Positions 39,804 through 48,925 of a stretch of 64,000 nucleotides of DNA are shown here, piece by piece. Made by a program: the position numbers and the translations under genes. The notes under the pieces are model-generated. The model did no database searches and was not told the DNA's origin. It saw only the letters and a program-made list of their open reading frames with translations. Source of the DNA: Deltaproteobacteria bacterium HGW-Deltaproteobacteria-6 (lineage in GTDB: Bacteria > Desulfobacterota > Syntrophia > Syntrophales > Smithellaceae); assembly GCA_002840435.1 (NCBI GenBank), contig PHAT01000005.1, forward strand, positions 162,460 to 226,459. The letters run 5' to 3'. The stretch's first letter is position 1, and each line of letters begins with the position of its first letter.

Positions 39804-39950
39804 CATTTTGGGACTGATTGCAACTATTCTGCAATCATGAGCCCTTTGTACATACAATGGTCAATCTTTCATTGACATTCAAGCCCGCTCCTATTATAAA
39901 GTTCAACATTATTGGTAATTTACTATCAAAAAAAGAAGGATAAAAATAGG

Positions 39951-41981
39951 GTGACAAAGAGAAACATCCAGATCAAAGCAGAGCCGCTGCAGTTAACTTT
40001 AAAAACCACTGTCCGGCATGCTGCGGCGACCCGGAAGGAAGGGGAAAGCCTCTGGATCGAGGCAAAAAGCCAGGGGCATACGGGATACGGCGAAGGTTGT
40101 CCCAGAGACTATGTGGCGGGCGATGATCTCACCTCCAGCCTCCAATGGGTCAGGGAAACGTTTTCCGCAGGCGAGGTGGATTTTTCAACGCTCGATGATC
40201 TGAAGCAATGGTCATCCTCTCATGCAAAAATGATCGATCAATATCCTTCGGCATGGTGCGCCGTCGAAATGGCGATACTTGACCTTCTTGCCAGGGAAAA
40301 GGGCTGTTCAGTTGAGGAACTGCTGGGACTCAGAGGCGATATGCGCTATGGCCGCTACACAGCCGTTCTCGGGGATCAAAAATTATGGCAATATGCCACC
40401 CTGGTTGATCAATATCTGATCCGCGGAATTGCGGATTTCAAAATCAAACTCAGCGGCAATCCGGCAGAAGACACGCAAAAAATAGAACTGCTGGAGGATT
40501 TGTCCGTTCAGCATCACGCTCCCACTCCCCGTATTCGTCTGGACGCCAATAATTTGTGGAAGGATCGCTGTGATGAAGCCATCGCTTTCACATTGGCGCT
40601 GGGGCGCGAAAGATTGTTTGCCGTGGAGGAACCGGTGCAGGCGCGGCATATTGAAGATATCAGCCGTTTCAGTATGGCTACGGGACTTCCCGTGATTCTG
40701 GATGAAAGCCTGTGCACCTTGGCTGATCTGCGGTTATTTCAAAATGTGCCGGGTCAATTCATCGCCAATATCAAAATCTCGCGGGTGGGCGGTCTTACCC
40801 GGGCGTTGCAAATGATCACCGAAGTAAAAAAGCTGGGATGGCCGATTATTGTAGGTTGTCACGTCGGTGAAACATCATTGCTGACAAGGGCTGCACTGGT
40901 GATCTCCGCTGCTGCCGGAGAAAATCTTGCGGCCCATGAAGGGGCTTTCGGCGATTATCTGGTGTCACGGGAACCATCCCAACCGACCCTGACGTTCGGA
41001 CGCGGCGGGCTTTTGGATTTGCGCATGCCTTATCATCTGAAAACCGTCCGGGGGCTTCAGATCGTCCCGGTAGAAAACTGGGATGCCGGTTTTGGCATGC
41101 AGTGCCGGATGCCTCAGGCAGCGGATGACGGCGCGCCGGACATCTGTTTTCTCGAAATGCCCGACCGGTATAAAATTCATTACCGGCGGTGGGGCCTTCC
41201 GGAAGGTGAAGATGCGGTGCTGATTCTGCACGGGGGCATGAGTCATTCAGGCTGGCTGGCGCCGCTGGCGATTCAGCTCAGATCGATGATGCCGGATCTA
41301 ACCGTCATCGCCGCTGACCGGCGTGGCTGCGGATTGAATGATAAGCGGGGAGACCTGGGTTCCGTCCATGCGGCAATTGGAGACGTCACCCGGCACATTG
41401 AATTGCTGAAAAAATCTTTCAAAAGGGTGCATCTCGCCGGCTGGTGTCAGGGGGCGCAATACGCCGCCGTGGCGACAGCCGGGATGCCCGATGCCGTTTC
41501 CAGCCTCATTCTGATGGCTCCGAGCTTTTTCTGGAATGAACGCTTCCACTCCGTTTTAAGCATCAACAGAAAAATCACGCAGGAGATGATGGCCGTATTT
41601 AAACTGAAACCCGAGCGCGATCATGCCTGCATTCCCATCCCCATGGAGGCCACTGATTTTACACTAGTCGACGAATGGCTGGACTTCATCGAAAAAGATG
41701 ATCTTAAAACCACATTACTGAATTTGAAATCATCAGGGATCGCAAGTGAAATTCAGGAGATGTCCTGGTTGGCCATGCCCCGGAACGGCCTCCCCGTGCT
41801 CGCGATGATTGCGGAACAGGACCGCATCGTGGACAACAGGAAAATCACACAATTTCTGGATCAGTTATTTTCCCGAGAGACAAAGAATCAGTTAATCGTC
41901 TTCAGCAGCGGCCATGCCATACAATTTGAGAAACCCAGGGAAGCTGCATTGGCAATATCAGGATTTATCCGGAATCTTTAG
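39951..41981 (+). CDS. Fusion of an enolase-superfamily enzyme and an alpha/beta hydrolase
   Basis: One 676-residue chain with two enzyme modules. Residues 1-375 are a muconate-lactonising/dipeptide-epimerase-type barrel with the full catalytic set: K164-I-K166, metal ligands D198, E226/E227 and D251, and K275 on the opposite face. Residues 400-676 are an alpha/beta hydrolase: oxyanion HGG (427-429), nucleophile elbow G497-W-C499-Q-G501, acid D624 (AEQDRIVD) and H655 (SSGHAIQF). The nucleophile is cysteine, not serine. The GTG start has AAGGA ten bases upstream. MenC and MenH are also these two folds, but no other menaquinone gene is near. Substrate unknown. Confidence 0.85.
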   Translation: MTKRNIQIKAEPLQLTLKTTVRHAAATRKEGESLWIEAKSQGHTGYGEGCPRDYVAGDDLTSSLQWVRETFSAGEVDFSTLDDLKQWSSSHAKMIDQYPSAWCAVEMAILDLLAREKGCSVEELLGLRGDMRYGRYTAVLGDQKLWQYATLVDQYLIRGIADFKIKLSGNPAEDTQKIELLEDLSVQHHAPTPRIRLDANNLWKDRCDEAIAFTLALGRERLFAVEEPVQARHIEDISRFSMATGLPVILDESLCTLADLRLFQNVPGQFIANIKISRVGGLTRALQMITEVKKLGWPIIVGCHVGETSLLTRAALVISAAAGENLAAHEGAFGDYLVSREPSQPTLTFGRGGLLDLRMPYHLKTVRGLQIVPVENWDAGFGMQCRMPQAADDGAPDICFLEMPDRYKIHYRRWGLPEGEDAVLILHGGMSHSGWLAPLAIQLRSMMPDLTVIAADRRGCGLNDKRGDLGSVHAAIGDVTRHIELLKKSFKRVHLAGWCQGAQYAAVATAGMPDAVSSLILMAPSFFWNERFHSVLSINRKITQEMMAVFKLKPERDHACIPIPMEATDFTLVDEWLDFIEKDDLKTTLLNLKSSGIASEIQEMSWLAMPRNGLPVLAMIAEQDRIVDNRKITQFLDQLFSRETKNQLIVFSSGHAIQFEKPREAALAISGFIRNL

Positions 41982-42010
41982 AGGCAGAAATTCCAGCAGG
42001 AGGCTGTCCC

Positions 42011-44131
42011 ATGAACCAGCAGGGCCCGATAATAGTGAAAGAGTTTAATGAACACCCGGATCCCGATCCCGTGGTCATCCCGTCCTATTTCCGCCATCAT
42101 AATCTTATTCGAAAACTCAGCTCCAAAAAAACGATTAATCAGCGTAAACTTATCAACCTGTGGAACAGCATCCACTTCATGGATGGCATGGTCCAGGTCC
42201 ACCTCCAGCACCCCCGTTATAAAGAGGGACTCCTTGTCGAAGCCCATCCGGAACCCTGCGGTGACAACTCGATAACCTGCCGCTGGCCGGAGAAAAGCGG
42301 CCTGTTTACGGAAAACGCGAGTATCCTGGACATTATCCTGACCAACGGCCTCACGATGTTCCTCGTGCCCGCCAATCTCCTGGACATTCAAAAAGATCAT
42401 TTTACAATTGAAATGCCCGATCGCGCGTATATCCTGGGCAAAAGGCAGGCCAGGCACTTTGATTGTCAGGGCATCAATGCCATGCTGGTACAGGACGGGT
42501 TTCAGGCCCATGGGCAGCTGACGGATTTCAGTTCCCGGGCCTTCACCATTAAGGTCAGCCCGGAATCCACCGGATCTTTCCGCTGGTTTAATGCCGACAA
42601 CCCATCGACGGTCAATCTTTACCGGAATGGCCGGATGGTTTTTTCGGCATCCTGCCGATGCATCAGACAAACGGCTGACCAGGGGCTTCGGGAAATTGTA
42701 TTGGCCCCGGCGACCAGCCAGATCAGCCGTTTTTTAAAGAAAAAATGGCGCAGCCCCCGCGTTTCGGTCAGGCCCGTGCCGAATATCACCTTTGAGCATC
42801 CATTAATTCTCAAAAATATTCAGCTGGACGTTAAAAACCTTTCCTCCTCGGGCTTCGCCATTGAGCTTGCCGCCGATGAAGATGTTCTCATCCCGGGTAT
42901 GATCATTCCTGACTTGAAAATGAACTTTTCAGGCGCTTTGCAAATCCCATGCGAAGCACAGGTTCTCTACCGCCGCGCAATAAAGAAGAGCATCATCCTC
43001 TACGGTTTTGTTATCCTGGATATGGACGTTGTCGCCTACAACCGGCTGAGTCATATTGTCATGAATATCATTGATCCCGGCGCTCATGTTGCCGATGAGG
43101 TCGATGCCGAGCAGCTTTGGGAATTTCTTTTTGACAGCGGTTTCATTTATCCTAAAAAATATACCACGATCCACGCGCACCGGCAGCCGATGAAGCTTGC
43201 TTATCAGCGGCTGTATCGCGATAATCCCGAAATCACCACGCAGATCACGTATCAGCAAAATGGCCGGATATATGGGCATGCCTCCATGGTCCGATCTTAC
43301 AGGCGGACCTGGATGGTTCACCACCTTGCCGCCAGACCGCTTAACAAAAAGAGGACCGGCCTGCAGGTCCTGAAACAGATCATGCACTATTTCAACGGCC
43401 TCTATCGGCTGCCTACCGTCGGGATGGACTATATGATGTTCTATTTCCGGCCGGAAAACCGTTTTCCCGATCATTTCTTCGGCGGCTTCGCCAGGCATTT
43501 CAAGAACCCGCGGGCCTGCTCGCTTGACCTTTTTTCCTATATCAATTATCCGACATCCGACACCAGAACGCCCCTGCCTGAAGGGTGTGTGCTAGCCGGT
43601 TGCACAGCCGCGGATCTGGAAGAATTAAGGCGTTTTTATCAGAATACGTCCAACGGACTCCTGCTGGATGTATTGAGCCTGGATAAGGAAGGCGAAGAGG
43701 GAAAATTCCTTTCAGAGCTGTATGCTGGCCATGGGTTCCTCCGAAGCTGCCGGAGCCTCTCTCTCACGCAAAACGGAACATTAAAAGCCGTTATCATCGT
43801 GAACAAATCGAACGTGGGGCTCAGCCTCTCGGACTTCTTAAACGGGCTCAAAATCCTGGTCACCGATGCAGCGGGTCTGCCCTGGCCGATCCTGTCTGCG
43901 GCCATTGCGCAGGTGGCGGCCGAAAATTACAAGATGGACCAGATACCGGTTCTCATTTATCCGTCTGACTATTTCAAAGCACAGGATGTTTCGATTCCTG
44001 AAAAGAAATATAATCTCTGGATCATTCACGCTCATTACGCCCGGGAATACAGTGAATACATGATGGAAAATATCAAGTTCAGAATCAGATTTATTATCCG
44101 GCTTTTCTTGAAAAAATTCAAAGGAACCTGA
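42011..44131 (+). CDS. PilZ-like protein with a GNAT-like C-terminal region
   Basis: A 706-residue cytosolic protein, not confidently recognised as a whole. Residues about 110-235 and 240-345 look like two PilZ/YcgR-type beta barrels; the second has arginines in KKKWRSPRVSVRP and an NLSSSGF motif close to the c-di-GMP-binding RxxxR and (D/N)xSxxG pattern. Residues about 375-700 resemble an acyl-CoA N-acyltransferase fold without a clear catalytic signature. The ATG has GGAGG upstream, 29 bp after the fusion enzyme, and its stop overlaps the kinase start. A c-di-GMP-responsive role is inferred from the PilZ-like motif alone. Confidence 0.6.
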   Translation: MNQQGPIIVKEFNEHPDPDPVVIPSYFRHHNLIRKLSSKKTINQRKLINLWNSIHFMDGMVQVHLQHPRYKEGLLVEAHPEPCGDNSITCRWPEKSGLFTENASILDIILTNGLTMFLVPANLLDIQKDHFTIEMPDRAYILGKRQARHFDCQGINAMLVQDGFQAHGQLTDFSSRAFTIKVSPESTGSFRWFNADNPSTVNLYRNGRMVFSASCRCIRQTADQGLREIVLAPATSQISRFLKKKWRSPRVSVRPVPNITFEHPLILKNIQLDVKNLSSSGFAIELAADEDVLIPGMIIPDLKMNFSGALQIPCEAQVLYRRAIKKSIILYGFVILDMDVVAYNRLSHIVMNIIDPGAHVADEVDAEQLWEFLFDSGFIYPKKYTTIHAHRQPMKLAYQRLYRDNPEITTQITYQQNGRIYGHASMVRSYRRTWMVHHLAARPLNKKRTGLQVLKQIMHYFNGLYRLPTVGMDYMMFYFRPENRFPDHFFGGFARHFKNPRACSLDLFSYINYPTSDTRTPLPEGCVLAGCTAADLEELRRFYQNTSNGLLLDVLSLDKEGEEGKFLSELYAGHGFLRSCRSLSLTQNGTLKAVIIVNKSNVGLSLSDFLNGLKILVTDAAGLPWPILSAAIAQVAAENYKMDQIPVLIYPSDYFKAQDVSIPEKKYNLWIIHAHYAREYSEYMMENIKFRIRFIIRLFLKKFKGT

Positions 44132-47010
44132 TGGAAGAAAAACAGTATTACAACAGCCGGATTATCAAGAGCTATGTAGAGTACCTGAAAAAGTTCTTTC
44201 CGGATATTAATATAGCTCCGTTATTGAAATACGCGGACATTGAAATGTTCCAGCTCGATGATGAAGGACACTGGCTGACCCAGACACAGGTTGACCGGTT
44301 TCACGACATCCTTGCGCAGGCGACGCAGGATCCGGACATCTCCAGGAAGGTAGGTCGTTTTTCGGTAACATCCCGCGCCTCCGGCGCTCTTGGACAGTAT
44401 ATGCTGGGATTTATGAACCCGGCAACGGCGTACGGCGTTTTGGAGAAAATCAACGGCCGTCTCAGCCGGGCAGCCGTGATGAAAACCCGGACGATCGCAT
44501 TGGATAAGCTTGAGGCGAAAGTAACGCTACAGCCGGGTGTGGACGAAAAACCTTACCAGTGCTCTAACCGGCTGGGTGGACTGGAGGCGCTGGCAAAACT
44601 CTCCACCAACAAATTAGCCAGCATCGAACATCCCGTTTGCGTCCACAAGGGCGGGGACTGCTGCCTGTATGTCATCTCCTGGAAAAAAACGCCCTCCCTG
44701 ATCTGGAAACGCATCCGCAATTACTCCTCCGTCATCGGCCTGGTCAGTTGCATCATCGCACTGAATTTTATCCAACCCGCCTACTGGGATGCCCTGGTCC
44801 TGTCGTTCGTCATCGTCTTGATGGGATTGACGCTGCATGTCGAACATCTGGAAAAAAAGGAACTGTTATCCATTATCAACAATCAGGCGGATGCGTCCGA
44901 CCTCCTCCTGGATCAAATCAACAGCCGGTACAATGAGGCCCTTCTGATTCAGGAAATCGGTCAGGCGGCCTCCATGATTCCCGAGGTCGACGAGCTTCTC
45001 AAGCATGCCATGAAATCGCTGATCACCAGGCTGGATTTTGACCGGGGAATGATCATGCTGCAAAACGAGCAAAGGAATTTGCTCGTTTATTCCGTAGGCT
45101 GCGGATACAATCCCAAAGACGAAGCCTACATGGAGGGCATTAAATTTCATCTGGACAACCCCCTCTCAAAAGGCGTGGCCATTGAAGCCTTCAGAAAACA
45201 GAAACCCGTATTGGTCAATGATGTATCGCTAATTGAAAAGGATCTGTCCCCAAAGACTCTTAATTTCATCCGCGACATGGGCACTCAGTCTTTCATCTGC
45301 GTTCCGATAGTCTATAAAGGGGAATCCATGGGCATCCTCATGGTGGACAACATCCAGACGAAAAAGCCGCTGGGCCAGACGGAGATCAACCTGTTGATGG
45401 GCATTGCCCCGCAGATCGGCATCAGCATCAGAAATGCCGTCTCCTATCAAAAAATCAAGGAAAGCGAAGAACTTTACAGGACGATATTCGAAAGTACGGC
45501 CACGGCCAATATCATTGTCGCCGAAGACTCGACTATTCTCATGGCCAATAACAACTTTGCCGGCCTGTCCGGGTATACAAAACAGGAACTGGAAGGAAAG
45601 ATGAGCTGGACGGCTTTCGTCCATAAAGACGATCTGGAAAAAATGAAAACCTACCATAAGATGCGCAGGCAGGATCAGGGATCATCGCCATCCTCTTATG
45701 AATTTCGCGCCGTAAACCGTGAAGGCAAAATTCTGGATCTCATGACGAGCGCCGCCATTATTCCTGATAAGAAAGAAAGCATCATCTCGATGGTCGATTT
45801 AAGCGGAAGAAAGCAGCTTGAAACGCAGCTCATTCAGGCGCAAAAGATGCAGTCCGTGGGACAATTGGCCGGAGGCGTCGCCCACGACTTCAACAACATG
45901 CTCAGCGTCATCATCGGGAATACGGAAATGGCCCTGAACAAGGTTGCCCCCTCTGAACCCCTCCATAAAGCACTGCAGAATATCCTGAATGCAGGGAGAC
46001 GGTCCGCAGATCTGACCCGCCAACTGCTGGCCTTTGCCCGCAAGCAGAATGTCACCCCCAAAATTCTTGACCTTAATGAGACAGTGGAAAGCATGCTCAA
46101 GATGCTGAGAAGGCTCATCGGCGAAGACATTGATCTTGCCTGGTTGCCAAACAGCACCTTATGGCCCGTGAAGATGGATCCCAACCAGATTGATCAGATC
46201 CTGGCCAATCTGTGCGTCAACGCCCGGGATGCCATCACCGGCGGGGGCAAGGTCACCATCAAAACGGAAAATACCGTCCTTGATCACGCATACTGCACTT
46301 ATCACGCGGATTTTGTCCCCGGCGACTATGTGCTTCTGTCCGTAAGCGACAATGGCTGTGGTATGGATAAGAGAACCCTGTCCAATATCTTCGAACCGTT
46401 CTTCACCACCAAGGAGGTCGGCCAGGGAACCGGACTGGGATTATCCATGGTCTATGGCATCGTTAAACAGAACAACGGTTTCATCAATGTCTACAGCGAA
46501 CCCCTGCAGGGAACCACCTTCAAAATCTATCTGCCCCGATACGCGGGCAAAGCCGTGCAGATCCAGAAGGAAGACATGGCGGAACCACTCCAGCGGGGGA
46601 ATGAAATCATTCTGCTGGTCGAGGATGAACCGACCATCCTGGAAATGACCGCGACAATGCTCGAAAGCCTCGGTTACACCGTGCTGACCGCGGGCAGGCC
46701 AAGCGAAGCGATCCGATTGGCCGGGGAGCATGACTCTGAAATCAATCTGCTGTTGACGGACGTCGTTATGCCTGAGATGAATGGCCGGGATCTGGCTCAA
46801 AACATGCTGCCTCTTTACCCGCAAATTAAGCACCTTTTCATGTCCGGCTATACGGCCAACGTTATTGCCCATCAGGGCGTGCTCGATGAGGGCGTCCATT
46901 TCATTCAGAAACCGTTTTCGGTAAACGACCTGGCCACCAAAGTGCGGGAAGCACTGGACCGTGACCATGATAAATTTTCCGCTTCGAAATCCGGTCTACC
47001 GGTTATCTAA
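44131..47010 (+). CDS. Hybrid sensor histidine kinase (V4R-like, GAF, PAS, kinase, receiver)
   Basis: A 959-residue membrane kinase. Residues 1-190 are a sensory domain ending in HPVCVHKGGDCCLYVISW, like V4R-type or heme/small-molecule sensors. Two membrane helices lie near 200-235. A GAF domain (about 260-435) and a PAS domain (about 440-570) follow. The HisKA histidine is in GGVAHDFNNML; the HATPase domain has NLCVNARDA, DNGCGM and GTGLGLSMVYG. The C-terminal receiver has VEDEP, LLTDVVMPEMNG and QKPFS. It overlaps the PilZ-like gene by one base (TGATG) and the convergent LysR gene by 15 bp. Confidence 0.9.
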   Translation: MEEKQYYNSRIIKSYVEYLKKFFPDINIAPLLKYADIEMFQLDDEGHWLTQTQVDRFHDILAQATQDPDISRKVGRFSVTSRASGALGQYMLGFMNPATAYGVLEKINGRLSRAAVMKTRTIALDKLEAKVTLQPGVDEKPYQCSNRLGGLEALAKLSTNKLASIEHPVCVHKGGDCCLYVISWKKTPSLIWKRIRNYSSVIGLVSCIIALNFIQPAYWDALVLSFVIVLMGLTLHVEHLEKKELLSIINNQADASDLLLDQINSRYNEALLIQEIGQAASMIPEVDELLKHAMKSLITRLDFDRGMIMLQNEQRNLLVYSVGCGYNPKDEAYMEGIKFHLDNPLSKGVAIEAFRKQKPVLVNDVSLIEKDLSPKTLNFIRDMGTQSFICVPIVYKGESMGILMVDNIQTKKPLGQTEINLLMGIAPQIGISIRNAVSYQKIKESEELYRTIFESTATANIIVAEDSTILMANNNFAGLSGYTKQELEGKMSWTAFVHKDDLEKMKTYHKMRRQDQGSSPSSYEFRAVNREGKILDLMTSAAIIPDKKESIISMVDLSGRKQLETQLIQAQKMQSVGQLAGGVAHDFNNMLSVIIGNTEMALNKVAPSEPLHKALQNILNAGRRSADLTRQLLAFARKQNVTPKILDLNETVESMLKMLRRLIGEDIDLAWLPNSTLWPVKMDPNQIDQILANLCVNARDAITGGGKVTIKTENTVLDHAYCTYHADFVPGDYVLLSVSDNGCGMDKRTLSNIFEPFFTTKEVGQGTGLGLSMVYGIVKQNNGFINVYSEPLQGTTFKIYLPRYAGKAVQIQKEDMAEPLQRGNEIILLVEDEPTILEMTATMLESLGYTVLTAGRPSEAIRLAGEHDSEINLLLTDVVMPEMNGRDLAQNMLPLYPQIKHLFMSGYTANVIAHQGVLDEGVHFIQKPFSVNDLATKVREALDRDHDKFSASKSGLPVI

Positions 47011-47937
47011 AACGGTTTTGCCGGCCTCGTATTTTTTCAAAAAGCTGACAAAGGTTTGGTGGTGCGGGCGGAAATCGAAGGACTTGAGGTAAATCAGATA
47101 GAATTTTCTTTCGATACGGCAGGAGGTGATGGGAATTTCATAAAGAAGCCGGGACGCCAGTTCGCGCTTAACCGCGTGCACCGACAGGACGGATACGCCG
47201 AGCCCGGCAATCACGGCTTCCCTGATCGCCTCGGAACTTCCCAATTCACCGCAAATATTCAGCTGCGAAAGGCTGATTGACTTTTTTTCCTTGAGATAGG
47301 CTTCAAAAACAGATCGCGTCGCCGATCCCCTTTCGCGCAGGACAAACGGCTCCGCAAGCAGTTCGGAGATGTCTATCGAACCTTTTTTGACAAAACGGTG
47401 ATGCTTGGGAACAACCAGAATCAGCCGGTCATTCCAGAGCGGTTCGGCCGTCAGCTTCCGGTTGAGCGGTTCTTTGCCGATGCAGCCGATTTCCACCTCA
47501 TGATCCAGCACCATATTCAAAACTTCTTCGCTGTCTTCCGTTTTTATAAAAATCCGGATATCGGCATGATCTTTTTTAAACGCACTCATGGCATGCGGCA
47601 TAATATAGGTAGCCGGAATGGTGCTGGCGCCGATATAGATGTCGCCACCCGTATTTTCGCGCAGCTTTTGGATTTTTTCGCCCGCTTCCTTGCGCAGCTT
47701 AACCATCCGCAGGGCGATATCATAAAGAATTTTCCCTTCCGGAGTCAAAGAAACACCTGAAGGGCTGCGGTTGACCACTTTCACATTGAGACAGTCTTCC
47801 ACATTGTGAATATTCTTCGTCAACGCCGGTTGCGTCAGCAACATGCGCTTGGCCGCACGGCTGAAACTGCGTTCTTCCACCAGACAGATCAGGGCCTCCA
47901 TTTGCTGGAGGGTAATGTTTTCAAAACGGTCAACCAT
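46996..47937 (-). CDS. LysR-family transcriptional regulator
   Basis: A 313-residue regulator: N-terminal winged helix (residues 8-68, MEALICLVEERSFSRAAKRM and LTQPALTKNIHNVEDCLNV, shown in part) and a periplasmic-binding-like effector domain (about 95-300). LysR proteins usually control a divergent gene; the SDR gene starts 179 bp away on the other strand and is the likely target. The effector is unknown. Its 3' end overlaps the hybrid kinase gene by 15 bp, convergent. Confidence 0.93.
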   Translation of the reverse strand: MVDRFENITLQQMEALICLVEERSFSRAAKRMLLTQPALTKNIHNVEDCLNVKVVNRSPSGVSLTPEGKILYDIALRMVKLRKEAGEKIQKLRENTGGDIYIGASTIPATYIMPHAMSAFKKDHADIRIFIKTEDSEEVLNMVLDHEVEIGCIGKEPLNRKLTAEPLWNDRLILVVPKHHRFVKKGSIDISELLAEPFVLRERGSATRSVFEAYLKEKKSISLSQLNICGELGSSEAIREAVIAGLGVSVLSVHAVKRELASRLLYEIPITSCRIERKFYLIYLKSFDFRPHHQTFVSFLKKYEAGKTVLDNR

Positions 47938-48020
47938 GATGGTAAGTGCATAACATAAATATTTTTTATCTACAAAGTTTATATATTAACCGACAGGATC
48001 ATGACAGAATTTTACATATT

Positions 48021-48048
48021 TTGGTAACGACTCTTGGCTGTTTATGAT
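48021..48048 (+). promoter_or_regulatory. Putative promoter of the SDR/Nudix unit
   Basis: TTGGTA (48021-48026) and TATGAT (48043-48048) are 16 bp apart in the LysR-SDR intergenic region. The position suits control by the divergent LysR protein. No specific T-N11-A box could be chosen with confidence. Confidence 0.35.
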
Positions 48049-48116
48049 ACTATTTGCCGCCGCATGAAAACGATTCCGGAAAACATCCGGTTAACAATAA
48101 TTTTAAGGAGGAACAG

Positions 48117-48905
48117 ATGAAACTCACAGACATGTTTTCGCTCAAGGGAAAAGTGGCGCTGATCACAGGCGGCGGCCGGGGCATCGGCAAATTTATTGCC
48201 ACCGGCCTTGCCGAAGCAGGCGCGGATATCATTTTAACATCCCGCAAGTTGAAGAATCTGGAGGCTACGGCCAAAGAACTGGAAGCCGAGTTCAAAGTCA
48301 AAGCGCTGGCCATTGCCAGTGACATGGCCAAAGAAGAAACCATTGACGCCATGCTGGCGGAAGCTGTGGCAAAATTGGGGCACATTGACATTCTGGTCAA
48401 CAACGCCGGTGCGACCTGGGGCGCTCCCACCCTTGAGTTCCCCCTGGAAAAATGGGATCAGCTTTTCAACGTCAACGTCCGCGGCGTCTGGATTCTCACC
48501 CAGAAAGTCGCCCGCATCATGAAGGAACAGGGCGGCGGCAACATCATCAATATTTCTTCCGTCATGGCTTTCCGCGGCTCCATCGAGGAAGGTCATCCGG
48601 CCATTCCTTATAATTCCACTAAAGCGGCCATCAATCTGCTGACCATGAATCTGGCTGTCAAATTGGCCCGGTATAACATTCGCGTCAATGCCATCGCACC
48701 GGGTTTTTTTCACACGGACATGATGGCTTACATCGACAAGCCCGATTTTAAACCGATCCGCGACGCGATCATCAATGAGATCCCGCTGCGCCATGTCGGT
48801 GAAATTGATGACATGAAGGGTGTGGCCGTATTCCTCGCTTCACCTGCTTCGGCCTTTATGACCGGTCATGTCATGGTTGTTGACGGCGGCCAGATCGCCA
48901 AATAA
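48117..48905 (+). CDS. Short-chain dehydrogenase/reductase
   Basis: A 262-residue classical SDR similar to gluconate 5-dehydrogenases and FabG-like reductases. It has the cofactor loop TGGGRGIG (residues 18-25), NNAGATWG, the catalytic serine in NISSVMAF and the pair YNSTK, plus the VDGG end. A residue after strand 2 is Ser-Arg-Lys (TSRK), which favours NADPH. The ATG has AAGGAGG upstream. The Nudix gene follows 20 bp later. Substrate unknown. Confidence 0.9.
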   Translation: MKLTDMFSLKGKVALITGGGRGIGKFIATGLAEAGADIILTSRKLKNLEATAKELEAEFKVKALAIASDMAKEETIDAMLAEAVAKLGHIDILVNNAGATWGAPTLEFPLEKWDQLFNVNVRGVWILTQKVARIMKEQGGGNIINISSVMAFRGSIEEGHPAIPYNSTKAAINLLTMNLAVKLARYNIRVNAIAPGFFHTDMMAYIDKPDFKPIRDAIINEIPLRHVGEIDDMKGVAVFLASPASAFMTGHVMVVDGGQIAK

Positions 48906-48925
48906 ATGCCAGGGAAGGAAAAATC

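Noticed and set aside
39951-41981. Naming the fusion MenC-MenH
   Set aside because: The folds fit, but the nucleophile is cysteine, MenH normally uses serine, and no other menaquinone gene is nearby.
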